Source: Catellatospora paridis (lineage in GTDB: Bacteria; Actinomycetota; Actinomycetes; Mycobacteriales; Micromonosporaceae). From it: a DNA stretch of 64,000 nucleotides. Positions 36,548 through 47,297 of this stretch are shown here, in pieces; the stretch's first letter is position 1, and every line of letters begins with the position of its first letter. The notes beneath the pieces are model-generated. The model ran no database searches, was not told the origin of the DNA, and saw nothing but the letters and a program-made list of their open reading frames with translations. Where the stretch lies: positions 124,001 to 188,000 of the forward strand of contig NZ_WBZD01000020.1 in assembly GCF_009720365.1 (NCBI RefSeq), given 5' to 3'. The position numbers were made by a program, and so were the translations under genes.

Positions 36548-36776
36548 GCGGTAAACCTCGGCATCATCGGCTCGCTCATGCCGTCCAATATCCCATCCCA
36601 CCCGCCGAGACACGAACCCGCTTCACCGATCTCGTCCGATCGGCCAGGGTAGGGGCCACGTATGTGGCCACGCCGTGCCAGGATGGCGGCGGCCTCCGCC
36701 ACCCCCGGAACACGGCTCTTCCCCGGCATTTGCCGCGGGACCGGCTCCGTTTCACCGACACCCCTCGGAGCGACGA

Positions 36777-37631
36777 TTGGAACGCGCCACGCCCTCGGCC
36801 GCGCACCGGCTGCCGCGTGACGCGGCGCTGCCGCTGCGCCCGCTCACCCTGGGCGAGCTGCTGGACACGGCTTCCGAGCTGGTCCGCCGCCGCGCCGTCC
36901 CGCTGCTGGCCACCGCCGCGGTGCTCGCGCTGCTGGAGCAGGCGGTGCTGGTGCCGGGTCGGCTCACCCTGGACATCCGCCTCGGCGACGGCCCGCCCGG
37001 CCTCAGCGGCGGTTACTGGCTGCTGCTGGCGATCGGCGCGGGACTCGAAGCCTTGATCATCATCTGGCTCGGGCCGGTGGCGGGCCGGGCTGCCGTCTCG
37101 GCCGTCACCGGCAAGCCGGCGCCCCGGCCCGGCTGGCGTGACCGGCTGCGGGAGGTCGAGGCGACGGCCCTGGTGGGCCTGGTCGCGGCGGTGCCCGCCG
37201 CGCTCGGGGCGTTCCTCGGGCCGCTCTGGCTGCTCGGGTATCCACTGTTCGGGCTGGCCGCGGTCGCGGTGACGATCGAGCGGCGCGGACCGCTGAGCGC
37301 GCTGAAGCGGGCCGCCGGGCTGGCCTTCCGCGGCGGCATGCGCGGCGCCGCGGTCCGCGTCGTCGGCTACTTCTCCTGGCTGCTCATCCGCTTCGCCTTC
37401 TACCTGGGCCTGCTCGCCGGGGTGAGTTATCTGGAGCTGCCCGGCGACACGGCGGAGTGGCTGCTGGTGCCGATGATCGTCGTGGCCAACGCGCTGGCGT
37501 ACGCGAGCCTGGCGGCACTGGACGCAGCGCTGCTGATCGAGTCGCGGGTGCGGCTGGAGGGCCTCGACCTCTGGCTCACCGGCGCCGCCCGGCACCGTGA
37601 GCCCAGCCACGAGATGCTGGCGGCACGCTGA
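36777..37631 (+). CDS. Multi-pass membrane protein of the MoxR-DUF58 cluster
   Basis: 284 residues from a TTG at 36777, chosen because TCGGAG lies 7 bases upstream; an ATG at 36675 would add a Pro-rich, non-conserved stretch. It has 'LRPLTLGELLDTASELVRRR' followed by TM helices ('AVPLLATAAVLALLEQAVLV', 'YWLLLAIGAGLEALIIIWLG', 'LVGLVAAVPAALGAFLGPLW', 'FSWLLIRFAFYLGLLAGVSY', 'LLVPMIVVANALAYASLAAL'). No catalytic motif is seen. The pattern resembles uncharacterised proteins next to DUF4129 genes in actinobacteria. Its stop overlaps the next start (TGATG). Confidence 0.65.
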   Translation: MERATPSAAHRLPRDAALPLRPLTLGELLDTASELVRRRAVPLLATAAVLALLEQAVLVPGRLTLDIRLGDGPPGLSGGYWLLLAIGAGLEALIIIWLGPVAGRAAVSAVTGKPAPRPGWRDRLREVEATALVGLVAAVPAALGAFLGPLWLLGYPLFGLAAVAVTIERRGPLSALKRAAGLAFRGGMRGAAVRVVGYFSWLLIRFAFYLGLLAGVSYLELPGDTAEWLLVPMIVVANALAYASLAALDAALLIESRVRLEGLDLWLTGAARHREPSHEMLAAR

Positions 37632-38197
37632 TGCGATGGTGGAACGAGGCGGTCGCGGCCTTCGACGACGTCATCCCGTTCGGGCTGGCCGCCTTTCTGC
37701 TCCTGCTGCTCGCGGCCGTCGCCGGGGTGCTGTGGTACACCTTCCCGGCCTGGCTGCCCACGCGCTGGCGGGTGCGCCGGGAACGGCCGGCCGGCGAGCC
37801 GGTGCGCGACGTGGAGCCGGCCGATGACCGGCCGTCCGCGGACGAGGACGGCGGCGGAGCCGAGGAACTGCCCACCCTCGCCCCGGAGGTCTACCTCTCG
37901 CAGGCCGACCGGTACGCGGCCGAGGGCCGCTGGGCCGAGGCGGTCCGCGAGCGGTTGCGTGCCATGGTGCGCGAACTCGTCGACCGGGGCGTCGTCGAGC
38001 ACGTGCCCGGCTGGACGGTGACCGAGCTGGCCCGCGCCGCCGGTGGAGCCCGCCCCGAGCTGGGCCCTGCCCTGCAGGGCGCGACGGGGATCTTCTCCGG
38101 CATCTGGTACGCCCAGCGCCCGGCGACCGCCGGGGACGACGAGCAGATGCGGGGCCACCTGGCCACCGTGCACGAACTGGTGCGAGGTGGCCGATGA
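37631..38197 (+). CDS. DUF4129 domain protein
   Basis: 188 residues. One N-terminal TM helix ('FGLAAFLLLLLAAVAGVLWY', about 18-38), a charged linker and a DUF4129 domain (about 85-185) with 'YAAEGRWAEAVRERLRAMVR', 'DRGVVEHVPGWTVTELARAA' and 'ATGIFSGIWYAQRPATAGDD'. DUF4129 domains are common in clusters with MoxR, DUF58 and transglutaminase genes. It starts one base before the preceding stop and ends with ATGA overlap into the DUF4350 gene. A membrane-anchored role in envelope or secretion assembly is inferred. Confidence 0.85.
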   Translation: MRWWNEAVAAFDDVIPFGLAAFLLLLLAAVAGVLWYTFPAWLPTRWRVRRERPAGEPVRDVEPADDRPSADEDGGGAEELPTLAPEVYLSQADRYAAEGRWAEAVRERLRAMVRELVDRGVVEHVPGWTVTELARAAGGARPELGPALQGATGIFSGIWYAQRPATAGDDEQMRGHLATVHELVRGGR

Positions 38198-39431
38198 CGA
38201 GCCCGACGCAGCGCCGCCGGCGGTGGCGGCTGGTGCTGCCCATCCTGCCGGTGTTGGCACTGATCGCGTACTCGGTGACCGCGCACATGGTCGAGGAGCC
38301 GTCGCCGTCCGAACCGGCGTACCTGGCCCCCGCCGGTGACGGTCCCGACGGCGCGGCCGGGCTGGCCGAGCAGTTGCGTGCCCGGGGCGTGACGATCCGT
38401 ACCTTCACCGACAGCGACGACGCGTTCGGGGCACTCCGATCGACCCGCGGCGATGCGACGCTGTTCGTGCCCAGCCCCGGGTTCCTCTACCGCGGCCAGC
38501 TGGACTGGCTGCGCTGGCTGCCCGACCGCGTCCGGGTGGTGCTGGTCGAGCCGGACGCCGCCCAGGTCGCCGCGGCCGTCGACTCGGTCGGGGCGACCGG
38601 GCGGCGCTGGGCGACCGGCGTGGCCCCGCGCGGCGCGGACTGCGGGCTGACCGACGCCGGACCCGCCGCGGTGGTGCGCACCCGCTACGGGCGGCTGGAG
38701 GACTCCGCCACCGCCGTCGAGAGCTGCTACGACGGCGGGCTGGTCCGGGTGTTCGAGCACGGCAAGGAGTTCGTGCTGGTCGGCAGCCCCGACCCGTTCC
38801 GGGCGGAGCGGGCCGGTGAGCACGACAACGCCGCGCTCGCACTCGACCTGCTCAGCGCGAAGAGCACCCTGATCTGGCTGGACCTGCACGAGCGGGAGCC
38901 GGTCCCGCCGCAGCCGTCGAAACCACCGGTGGTCGAGCACGAGCAGGGCGACTACGACCCGCCCAGCGGCAACGGCGCCAAGCCCGCCAAGGGGCCGAGC
39001 CCGTTCCCGGACTGGCTGTTCTGGGTGGTGCTGACGCTGCTGGCCGCGACGCTGACGGTCATGCTGGCGCGCGGCCGTCGACTGGGCCCGCCCGTGCCGG
39101 AGGCCCTGCCGGTGGAGGTGCCCGGCGCGGAGACCGCGGCCGGACGGGGCCGGCTCTACCGGCGCGTCCGGGCTCGCGGCCCGGCGCTGGAGACGCTGCG
39201 CGCCGCCGCCCGGCGCAGGCTGGCCGTGGCACTGAACCTGCCCGCCGCCGCCGGCCCGGAGACGCTGCTGCCGGTGCTGCAGGCACGCACCGGCGACGAC
39301 CCGCGACGCCTCGGCGAGATCCTCTACGGGCCGCCGCCGCAGACCGACCAGGAACTGCACGACCGTGCCGTGGAACTGCGGCGCCTGGTCGAACACGTGA
39401 CCGCACGACCTGTCAACGAAGGAGAGCACCG

Positions 39432-39435
<4 letters not shown>
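38194..39435 (+). CDS. DUF4350 domain membrane protein
   Basis: 413 residues. A TM helix sits near the N-terminus ('WRLVLPILPVLALIAYSVTA') and another at about 272-292 ('LFWVVLTLLAATLTVMLARG'). The extracellular segment between holds a DUF4350-like glutamine-amidotransferase-like fold ('AEQLRARGVTIRTFTDSDDA', 'TLFVPSPGFLYRGQLDWLRW', 'DPFRAERAGEHDNAALALDL'). The cytoplasmic tail is Arg-rich and helical. It overlaps its neighbours on both sides (ATGA and GTGA), giving a tightly coupled operon ending in MoxR and DUF58. Confidence 0.85.
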
Positions 39436-40424
<989 letters not shown>

Positions 40425-40430
40425 CGCGCC

Positions 40431-41744
40431 GTGCCCACCGCTCGTGCCGCCCTGCTGGTCGCGCTGTGCGCGCCGGTCGTCGGCGGGCTGTCCGCGCTGT
40501 ACGGCATCCCGCCGTGGGCGCTGTGCGGCGTGCTGCTCGCGCTCGTCGCGGCGGCCGTGCTCGCCGACTGGGCGCTGGCCGCCGACCCGCGCCGGGTCGC
40601 CGTCCGGCGCGAGGCGACCGGTGCCGTGGTGCGCCTCGGCGAGGACGTCGAGGTCACGCTGACCGTGGCCAACCGTGCCGGCGCCGACGCCCGGCTGCTG
40701 GTCCGCGACGCCTGGGTGCCCTCGGCCGGGGCGCGGCCGTACGCCCACCGGGTGGCGCTGGCCGCGGGCGACGCGGCGACCCTGACCACCACGCTGACGC
40801 CCACCCGGCGCGGCGACCGGGCCGCGGAGCAGGTCACCGTACGCAGCCACGGCCCGCTCGGGCTGGCCGTGCGCCAGGCCTCCCACCGGCCGCCGTGGAC
40901 ACTGCGGGTGCTCCCCCGCTTCACCTCGCGCCGGCACCTGCCGGAGAAGCTGGCCAAGCTGCGCACCGTCGAGGGCGCGACCGCGATCCGGGGCCGTGGC
41001 CAGGGCACCGAGTTCGACGTGCTCCGCGAGTACGTGCCCGGCGACGACGTGCGCTCGATCGACTGGCGGGCCACCGCCCGGCGGCGCGACGTCATGGTGC
41101 GCACCTGGCGGCCCGAGCGCTCGCGGCGCGTCGTGTGCGTGCTGGACACCGGCCGCACCAGCGCGGTGCGGGTCGGCGACGAACCCCGCCTCGACGCCGC
41201 CATGGACGCCGCACTGCTGCTGGCCGCGGTCGCGCAGGAGGCCGGCGACCAGGTCGACCTGATCGCGGCCGACCATCGGGTGCGTGCAGTGGTGGCCGGC
41301 TCGCACGGCCGGGCCACCCTGCCGCGCCTGATCAACGCCGTGGCCCCGCTGCAGCCCGCGATGGTGGAGACCGACTTCGAGCTGATCACCAGCGAGGTGC
41401 TGCGCCGGGAGCGCAAGCGCTCGCTGGTGGTGGTCTTCACCGCGCTGGAGCCGGGGGCGCTCGGCGAGGGCCTGCTGCCGGTGCTGCCCCGGCTGGCCGC
41501 CCGGCACCGGGTGCTCATCGCCGCCGTGCACGACCCGGCCCTGGCGGCACTGGCCGCGACCCCGCTGCACGGCGCGAACGAGGTCTACGCCGCCGCGGCC
41601 GGCACCCGTGCGCTGGCTGAACGGGAGAAGCTGAGCGGCGCGCTGGCCCGTCACGGCGTCGAGGTGCTCGACTTCCCGGCCGACACGTTCGCGAGCCAGG
41701 TCACCGACGCCTACCTGGCTTTGAAGGCCACCGGCCGGCTCTGA
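40431..41744 (+). CDS. DUF58 (VWA-like) protein, MoxR partner
   Basis: 437 residues from GTG 40431. Two hydrophobic N-terminal helices ('AALLVALCAPVVGGLSALYG', 'CGVLLALVAAAVLADWALAA'), a beta domain (about 60-170), then the DUF58 signature 'GTEFDVLREYVPGDDVRSID', 'WRATARRRDVMVRTWRPERS' and 'RVVCVLDTGRTSAVRVGDEP'. A VWA-like fold with partial MIDAS (D-x-G-x-T/S) is visible. The 3' end overlaps the tail of the convergent SpoIIM-type gene by 34 bases. Confidence 0.92.
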   Translation: MPTARAALLVALCAPVVGGLSALYGIPPWALCGVLLALVAAAVLADWALAADPRRVAVRREATGAVVRLGEDVEVTLTVANRAGADARLLVRDAWVPSAGARPYAHRVALAAGDAATLTTTLTPTRRGDRAAEQVTVRSHGPLGLAVRQASHRPPWTLRVLPRFTSRRHLPEKLAKLRTVEGATAIRGRGQGTEFDVLREYVPGDDVRSIDWRATARRRDVMVRTWRPERSRRVVCVLDTGRTSAVRVGDEPRLDAAMDAALLLAAVAQEAGDQVDLIAADHRVRAVVAGSHGRATLPRLINAVAPLQPAMVETDFELITSEVLRRERKRSLVVVFTALEPGALGEGLLPVLPRLAARHRVLIAAVHDPALAALAATPLHGANEVYAAAAGTRALAEREKLSGALARHGVEVLDFPADTFASQVTDAYLALKATGRL

Positions 41745-42712
41745 CCGCCGACGGCGAGCACGGGTTCCCCCTCGCGCTCGGCTCGGCGGCCCAGTACGAA
41801 GACGTACGCCAGGAAGGCGGTCCACACCAGCACGCCGATCGCGTCCCGCACGAGCAGCGGCAGGACCGACGGCGTCACGAACGCCTCCAGCAGCCCGGCC
41901 ACGGCGAGCACGCCGACCAGCCCGACCGCGCCGACGATGCCCTGCCGAGCGGCCGCGGCCAGCGACTGCCCGCGGGTCAGCAGCGGCCCCGGCACCACCC
42001 ACGACCAGCCGACCCGCAGCCCGATGCCGGACGCCACGAAGATGGCGGTCAGCTCCAGCAGGCCGTGCGGGGCGATCAGGCCGAAGAAGACGTCGGCCCG
42101 GCCGTGCCCGATCATCAGGCCGCCGGTCAGCCCGATGCTCAGCGCGTTCTCCCACAGGATCAGCGCCACGGGCAGCAGCAGCACACCGGCGGCCAGGCTC
42201 TGCGCCGCGATCCAGGCGTTGTTGGTCCACACCAGCAGGCCGAAGTTGGGCGCGAAGTGCTCGCTGTAGTAGTCCTCGAAGTCGTGCTGGACGAGACTGT
42301 CGATCTCGGCGGAGGTCATCCCGAAGGCACGCGGCAGGGTGGGGTCCTGGATGACCCAGGCCGCGATCGCCCCGGCCACCAGCAGGAAGCAGACCGCGGC
42401 ACTGATCCACCAGCGGCGTGCCTGGTAGATGGCGAGCGGCAGGTCGTGGGCGAGGAAACGCGGCACCCGCCGCCAGTCCACCGGCTGCGCCCCGGTGATC
42501 GCCGCGCGGGCCGACAGCACGAGCCGGGACAGCTCGGCCACCAGCGCAGGATCCGGGGTGCGGCTGCGCACCACGGACAGGTGGGTGGCGACCCGCTGGT
42601 AGAGCAGCACCATCTCGTCGGCCTCGGCCGCGGTGGGCTTGCGCCGCCGGCTCAGCGCCTCCAGGCGCCGCCACTCGCCGCGATGCTCGGCCACGTACGC
42701 GTCCAGGTCCAC
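41711..42712 (-). CDS. Stage II sporulation protein M family membrane protein
   Basis: 333 residues from GTG 42712, with GGAGAGG upstream. N-terminal helical segment ('DAYVAEHRGEWRRLEALSRR') followed by five or six TM helices; 'NNAWIAAQSLAAGVLLLPVA' and 'GLIAPHGLLELTAIFVASGI' are the SpoIIM/DUF95 motifs. In Bacillus SpoIIM works in peptidoglycan remodelling during engulfment; actinobacterial homologues sit in this MoxR-RDD cluster with no known function. It is convergent with the DUF58 gene (34-base overlap) and divergent from the RDD gene. Confidence 0.88.
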   Translation of the reverse strand: MDLDAYVAEHRGEWRRLEALSRRRKPTAAEADEMVLLYQRVATHLSVVRSRTPDPALVAELSRLVLSARAAITGAQPVDWRRVPRFLAHDLPLAIYQARRWWISAAVCFLLVAGAIAAWVIQDPTLPRAFGMTSAEIDSLVQHDFEDYYSEHFAPNFGLLVWTNNAWIAAQSLAAGVLLLPVALILWENALSIGLTGGLMIGHGRADVFFGLIAPHGLLELTAIFVASGIGLRVGWSWVVPGPLLTRGQSLAAAARQGIVGAVGLVGVLAVAGLLEAFVTPSVLPLLVRDAIGVLVWTAFLAYVFVLGRRAEREGEPVLAVGGQSRPVAFKAR

Positions 42713-42796
42713 CCGTTCGTCCTCTCCCCGGTTGTCCGCCGACCGGCAGCCTAGCGGGGACAGTCGCGGGGCGCGGGCCTGTGATTCACTGTGCCG

Positions 42797-43759
42797 ATGC
42801 GGCACGGGCGGGATACGGCGGAGAGCACGGCTGGGCTGGTCAGCGGCGAGGCCGTGCACCTGGAGGTCCGGCTGGCCCGGGCGGGCTCGCGGGTGCCCGC
42901 TCTGCTGATCGACATCGTCGCGCAGGTCATGGTGTTCTTCCTGCTGGTGCTGCTCCTGGTGGCGTTCTTCGGCATCACCCGGCTCGGCGACGCGGCCAGC
43001 TCCCAGGCCTCGTACATCATCGCCCTGGTGCTGACGACCGTGGGCTACCCGACCCTGCTGCTGGTGCTGACCCGGGGCCGGTCGCTGGGCAAACTCGCGA
43101 TGGGCCTACGGGTGGTACGCGACGACGGCGGCCCGATCACACTGCGCCAGTCGCTCACCCGCGCCCTGGTCGGGGCCACGCTGGAGTGGCCGGGCCTGCT
43201 GCTGATCGTCAACTGGGCGGTGAGCCTGGTCGTGCTGACCGGCTCGCCGCGCGGCAAGCGCCTGGCCGACGTCGTCGCGGGCACCATCGTCATCCACGAC
43301 CGCTCCCCGCAGGGCTGGGGCTGGGTCCCGACGACCCCGCCCCCACTGGCGCGCTGGGCGTCGACCCTCGACCTGACGGGCCTCGACGACGAGCTGGCGC
43401 TGGCGGCACGCCACTTCCTGGCCCGCAGCCGCGGGCTCAGCGAGCCCTACCGCACCCGGCTCGGGCACGCCCTGGCCACCGAGATCGCCACCTGTGTCAC
43501 CCCGGCTCCCCCGCCCGACACCCCCGGCTGGGCATACCTGGCCGGCGTGATCGGCGAGCGGCACCGCCGCGCGTCCCAGCGCCTGGCCCGGGACCGCGCC
43601 AGCCACGCCATGCTGTGGCCGGAGCTCTTCGCGCCCGTGCCCGCGCCCGCCCCGGTGCCTGTCGGCTCCGGCACTGGGGACGCGGCACCGTTCATCCCCG
43701 TCCAGCCGAACGGCCCGGCCGCCGACCCGCGCTCGCTGCGACCGGCCACCCCGGTCTGA
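42797..43759 (+). CDS. RDD family membrane protein
   Basis: 320 residues from ATG 42797; a GTG two codons earlier (42791) is equally possible. RDD-domain pattern (about 25-165): 'SRVPALLIDIVAQVMVFFLL' (Arg-Asp), 'TLLLVLTRGRSLGKLAMGLR' with the charged pair, 'DVVAGTIVIHDR' at the end. There are three TM helices. The rest is cytoplasmic, helical and ends in a Pro-rich tail. RDD proteins are thought to be transporters or channels of unproven substrate. It shares a 78-base divergent promoter region with the SpoIIM-type gene. Confidence 0.88.
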   Translation: MRHGRDTAESTAGLVSGEAVHLEVRLARAGSRVPALLIDIVAQVMVFFLLVLLLVAFFGITRLGDAASSQASYIIALVLTTVGYPTLLLVLTRGRSLGKLAMGLRVVRDDGGPITLRQSLTRALVGATLEWPGLLLIVNWAVSLVVLTGSPRGKRLADVVAGTIVIHDRSPQGWGWVPTTPPPLARWASTLDLTGLDDELALAARHFLARSRGLSEPYRTRLGHALATEIATCVTPAPPPDTPGWAYLAGVIGERHRRASQRLARDRASHAMLWPELFAPVPAPAPVPVGSGTGDAAPFIPVQPNGPAADPRSLRPATPV

Positions 43760-43892
43760 CCTGCCGCACCAGCCCGCGCCGCCTGGCGCGAACACCCGGC
43801 GCTGCCCGGCACCACCACCGCTGCTACGGATCCGAGGCTCCGTCCGGCCGTTCGCACGGCGGGGCGGAGCCTCGGTCTCGGCTGCGGTCGGG

Positions 43893-45161
43893 TCAGGCGA
43901 ACAGTGCCCGGCCCCAGTGGTCGCCGTCGCCGGTGACGCCCGGCGGGCAGGCCCACAGGCCGCTGGAGACGTGCCGGATGTACTCGTTGAGGATGTCGGC
44001 GCGGGCCAGGCTGCGCTGGACCGGCACGAACTGTTTGCGCGGGTCGCGCTGGTAGGCGATGAAGAACAGCCCTGCGTCGAGGCGGCCGAGGCCGTCGGAG
44101 CCGTCGACGAAGTTGTAGCCGCGCCGCAGCAGGTGCGCCCCGTTGTTGAAGTCGGGGTGGGCCAGCCGGATGTGGGCCTGCTTGGCGATGACGGGCTCAC
44201 CGTCGGCGCCCTTGACCGCGAAGTCCGGCTCGTCGAACTCCTTGGCCTGCCCGAGGGGCGCGCCCTCGCCCTTGTCCCGGCCGAAGATCGCCTCCTGCTC
44301 GGCCAGCGGGGTGCGGTCCCAGGTCTCGACGGTCATCCGGATACGCCGGGTGACCAGGTAGCTGCCGCCGGCCATCCAGGCCGCGCCGTCCTCGGCGCGC
44401 GCCCACAGCTGCTCGCGCAGCAGGTCGGTGTCTTCCAGCTTGAGGTTGCGGGTGCCGTCCTTGAACCCCATCAGATTGCGGGCGGTGGCCTGCTCTCGTG
44501 AGGTGCTGGAGGTGCGCCCGAAGCCCAGCTGGGAGTAGCGGATGCTGACCGTGCCGAACCCGATCCGGGCCAGGTTGCGGATCGCGTGCACCGCGACCTG
44601 GGGATCGTTGGCGCAGGCCTGCACGCACAGGTCGCCGTCGCTGATCTCGGGCCGCAGCGCGTCGCCCGGGAAGTGCGGCAGCGCCTCCAGCGCGGCCGGC
44701 AGCCGGTCGGCGATGCCGAACCGGTCGGTGCCCGCGGCGTCGCGGAACAGGCTGCGCCCGAAGCCGATGGTCAGGGTGAGGCCGGAAGCGGGCAGCCCGA
44801 GCGCCTCGCCGGTGTCGTCCGGCGGCGCCTCGGCCTGGCCGCCGACCGCGCCGAGCAGTCCCGCGTCGCGGCCCTGGGTCATCCGGGCGGCCGCCGCGGT
44901 CCACTCGCGCAGCATCTCGACCAGCTTCGCGCGGTCCTTGGTGATCACGTCGAAGGACGCGAAGTGCAGCCGGTCCTGCGCGGGGGTGACGATGCCCGCC
45001 TGGTGCTCACCGTAGAACGCCACCGCGTCGCCGGGCGAGGCCGACGCCGGCGACCGCTCGTCGTCCATCATCGCCGCGCCGACGGCGGCAGCGCCCGCCA
45101 CACCCGCGATGCCGACTCCGGCCGCGGTCAGGGCGACCCGTCGCGAAACCATCTGCTCCAC
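43893..45161 (-). CDS. efeB: Dyp-type peroxidase EfeB (deferrochelatase), Tat-exported
   Basis: 422 residues (ATG 45161; ATG 45152 gives M-V-S-R-R). Tat-like signal 'SRRVALTAAGVGIAGVAGAA' (Arg-Arg then Gly/Ala-rich core). Peroxidase hallmarks: 'GFKDGTRN' (the GxxDG motif with catalytic Asp), 'YLVTRRIRMTVETWDRTPLA', 'RLAHPDFNNGAHLLRRGYNF' with haem-proximal His and 'GLFFIAYQRDPRKQFVPVQR'. EfeB removes iron from haem or oxidises ferrous iron for import. It is the last gene of efeUOB, 70 bases after efeO. Confidence 0.94.
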   Translation of the reverse strand: MEQMVSRRVALTAAGVGIAGVAGAAAVGAAMMDDERSPASASPGDAVAFYGEHQAGIVTPAQDRLHFASFDVITKDRAKLVEMLREWTAAAARMTQGRDAGLLGAVGGQAEAPPDDTGEALGLPASGLTLTIGFGRSLFRDAAGTDRFGIADRLPAALEALPHFPGDALRPEISDGDLCVQACANDPQVAVHAIRNLARIGFGTVSIRYSQLGFGRTSSTSREQATARNLMGFKDGTRNLKLEDTDLLREQLWARAEDGAAWMAGGSYLVTRRIRMTVETWDRTPLAEQEAIFGRDKGEGAPLGQAKEFDEPDFAVKGADGEPVIAKQAHIRLAHPDFNNGAHLLRRGYNFVDGSDGLGRLDAGLFFIAYQRDPRKQFVPVQRSLARADILNEYIRHVSSGLWACPPGVTGDGDHWGRALFA

Positions 45162-45231
45162 CTCTTCTCCGGTCCGGCGCCGGTCCGGCAGGCCTGCCCG
45201 AGGGCGTACGGCCTGCCGGACCGGCGGGCGA

Positions 45232-46359
45232 CTACTTGGCGACGACTGCGGCGACCTTGCTGATCGGCTCGGCGAGCGCGTTGATCACGTCGCTGAGCTC
45301 CTTCAGCTCGGCCTGGGTGAGCTGGTTGTGCAGCTTCCAGCCGTCACCGGCGCGGTGCTTGCCCAGCGCGGTCTCCACGTTCGCGAACGCGGTGTCCAGG
45401 GCGGTGACCAGCTCCGGCGCGCGCTCCTCCAGGGTCGGGCGCAGCGCCTGCACGGACGCCTTCGAGCCTTCGACGTTGGCGGCGAAGTCCCACAGGTCGG
45501 TGTGGGAGTAGCGGTCCTCCTCGCCGGTGATCTTCCCGGAGGCGACCTCGTCGAGCAGCTCCTTGGCGCCGTTGGCCAGCTGCAGCGGCGACAGCTTCTC
45601 CGCGTTGGCCTTGGCCACGATCTCCTTCACGTCGACCAGCAGCTGGTCGGCGATCGGACCGGACTTGGAGATGTCCTTCTTCTCCCACAGGTCCTGCTCC
45701 AGGCGGTGGAAACCGGTGAAGGCCATGCCCTCCTCGATCACCTCGGCCCGGCCGTCGATCTTCGGGTCCAGGTCGCCGAAGATCTCCGCGACCGGCTCGA
45801 TGCGCTCCCAGTAGGTGCGCGCGATCGGGAACAGCGCCTTGGCCTTCTCGGCGTCACCGGCCTTGACCGCGGCCACGAACTCCTCGGTCTTGGGCAGCAG
45901 CGCCGCGGTCTGGCTCTGGATGTAGCGCTGGTAGTTCGCGGTGGCCTCGGCCAGCTTCGCGTCGGCGGTCAGCGGCGCGGCCGAACCCGTGACCTTGAAC
46001 GCGCCCCGGATGCCCTTGCCGATCATGCCCGGCTTGCAGGCGGTCTCGTACGTGCCGGCGGTCAGCTCGACCTTCAGCTCCCGGGTCAGCCCCGGCGCGA
46101 TGTTCTCGACCTCGCCCATCACCCGGTCGCCCGCCGCGTAGACGTAGAACTCGGTGACCTTCGCCCCGCCGTTGGCGATCGTGAACGTAACCGTCCCGGC
46201 CGCGGTCTCGGCCCGGCCGACCTCACAGGCGGTGTCGGACGCCTTGACCGTGATCGGACCCGTGGTGTCGCCGGGGGCCGCCGGCTCGGGGTCGGTGGTG
46301 CAGGCGGACATGCCCAGGCCGAGCACGGCGGTCGCCGTGAGCACGGAGAGCTTGCGCAT
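45232..46359 (-). CDS. efeO: Iron-uptake lipoprotein EfeO
   Basis: 375 residues. Lipoprotein signal 'KLSVLTATAVLGLGMSACTT' with Cys as lipobox residue. Cupredoxin-like domain (about 45-125; 'CEVGRAETAAGTVTFTIANG', 'EFYVYAAGDRVMGEVENIAP') and C-terminal M75 imelysin-like domain (about 135-375; 'YWERIEPVAEIFGDLDPKID', 'TGFHRLEQDLWEKKD' with the HxxE region). It passes ferric iron to the permease EfeU. It lies between efeU (29 bases upstream) and efeB. Confidence 0.95.
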   Translation of the reverse strand: MRKLSVLTATAVLGLGMSACTTDPEPAAPGDTTGPITVKASDTACEVGRAETAAGTVTFTIANGGAKVTEFYVYAAGDRVMGEVENIAPGLTRELKVELTAGTYETACKPGMIGKGIRGAFKVTGSAAPLTADAKLAEATANYQRYIQSQTAALLPKTEEFVAAVKAGDAEKAKALFPIARTYWERIEPVAEIFGDLDPKIDGRAEVIEEGMAFTGFHRLEQDLWEKKDISKSGPIADQLLVDVKEIVAKANAEKLSPLQLANGAKELLDEVASGKITGEEDRYSHTDLWDFAANVEGSKASVQALRPTLEERAPELVTALDTAFANVETALGKHRAGDGWKLHNQLTQAELKELSDVINALAEPISKVAAVVAK

Positions 46360-46388
46360 GGGTGACTCCTGATTTTCGAGGTGTGGTG

Positions 46389-47261
46389 TCAGCGGTCGCC
46401 GCCGGTGGCGACCGGCGTGGGGGTGGCAGCAGGGGTGGCCGGCGGCGTCGCCGCCCGGTGCGGCAGCAGGAACAGCACGAGCACCGGCACCGCGTACGCG
46501 ACCCAGGCGACGGTCTCCAGCACGGTCGGCGCGGGCGTGAAGTTGAACATGCCGCGCAGCAGCTCGGCATACCAGGTCGTCGGCGGCAAGGTCGCGGAGA
46601 TGTCGAAGGCGAGGGTGTTCAGACCCGGCAGCACACCCGCCTCCAGCAGGTCGTGCACGCCGTACTTGAGGATGCCCGCGGCGACCAGCACCAGCAGCAC
46701 CCCGGTCCAGGTGAAGAACTTGGTGAGGTTGATCCGCACCGCGCTGCGGTACATCAGGAAGCCGAGCGCGACCGATGTGCCGATACCGGCCAGGATCGCG
46801 ACCACCGACCAGGTGGAGGTGGCGCCCTGCACGGTCGCGAAGAAGATCAGCGAGGTCTCCAGGCCCTCCCGCGCGACGGCGAGGAAGGCGGTGACGACGA
46901 CGGCCAGCGGGCCGAGCGCGAGGGCGGCGTCGAGTTTGGCGCGCAGCTCACCGGAGATGGAACGGGCGGCCCGGCGCATCCAGAAAATCATCCAGGTGAC
47001 GAAGACCACGGCCAGGATCGAGGTGATCGCCTCGAACAGCTCCTGCCGCTCGAACTCCAGGTGCGCGCTGGTGTACTGCAGCACCGCCGCGAAGCCCACG
47101 GACAGCGCCGCGGCCACGGCGACGCCGAGCCACACGAAACGCAGCCGGTCCCGGCGGTCGGTCTTGACCAGGAACGCCACCAGGATGGTGACGACCAGCG
47201 TCGCCTCCAGGCCCTCCCGCAACCCGATCAGGAACGTGGGGAGGAAGACGTTGGCGTCCAT
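46389..47261 (-). CDS. efeU: FTR1-family high-affinity iron permease EfeU
   Basis: 290 residues, seven TM helices. REGLE motifs typical of FTR1 permeases: 'LREGLEATLVVTILVAFLVK' near the N-terminus and 'VAREGLETSLIFFATVQG' near the middle; both Glu pairs bind iron. 'DANVFLPTFLIGLREGLEAT' marks the start. The C-terminus is Pro/Ala/Thr-rich and low in conservation. First gene of the efeUOB operon, preceded by a DtxR/IdeR-type box. Confidence 0.95.
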   Translation of the reverse strand: MDANVFLPTFLIGLREGLEATLVVTILVAFLVKTDRRDRLRFVWLGVAVAAALSVGFAAVLQYTSAHLEFERQELFEAITSILAVVFVTWMIFWMRRAARSISGELRAKLDAALALGPLAVVVTAFLAVAREGLETSLIFFATVQGATSTWSVVAILAGIGTSVALGFLMYRSAVRINLTKFFTWTGVLLVLVAAGILKYGVHDLLEAGVLPGLNTLAFDISATLPPTTWYAELLRGMFNFTPAPTVLETVAWVAYAVPVLVLFLLPHRAATPPATPAATPTPVATGGDR

Positions 47262-47297
47262 GGCACCACCTCAGCTAATAGACCAGCCTTGCCTTAC

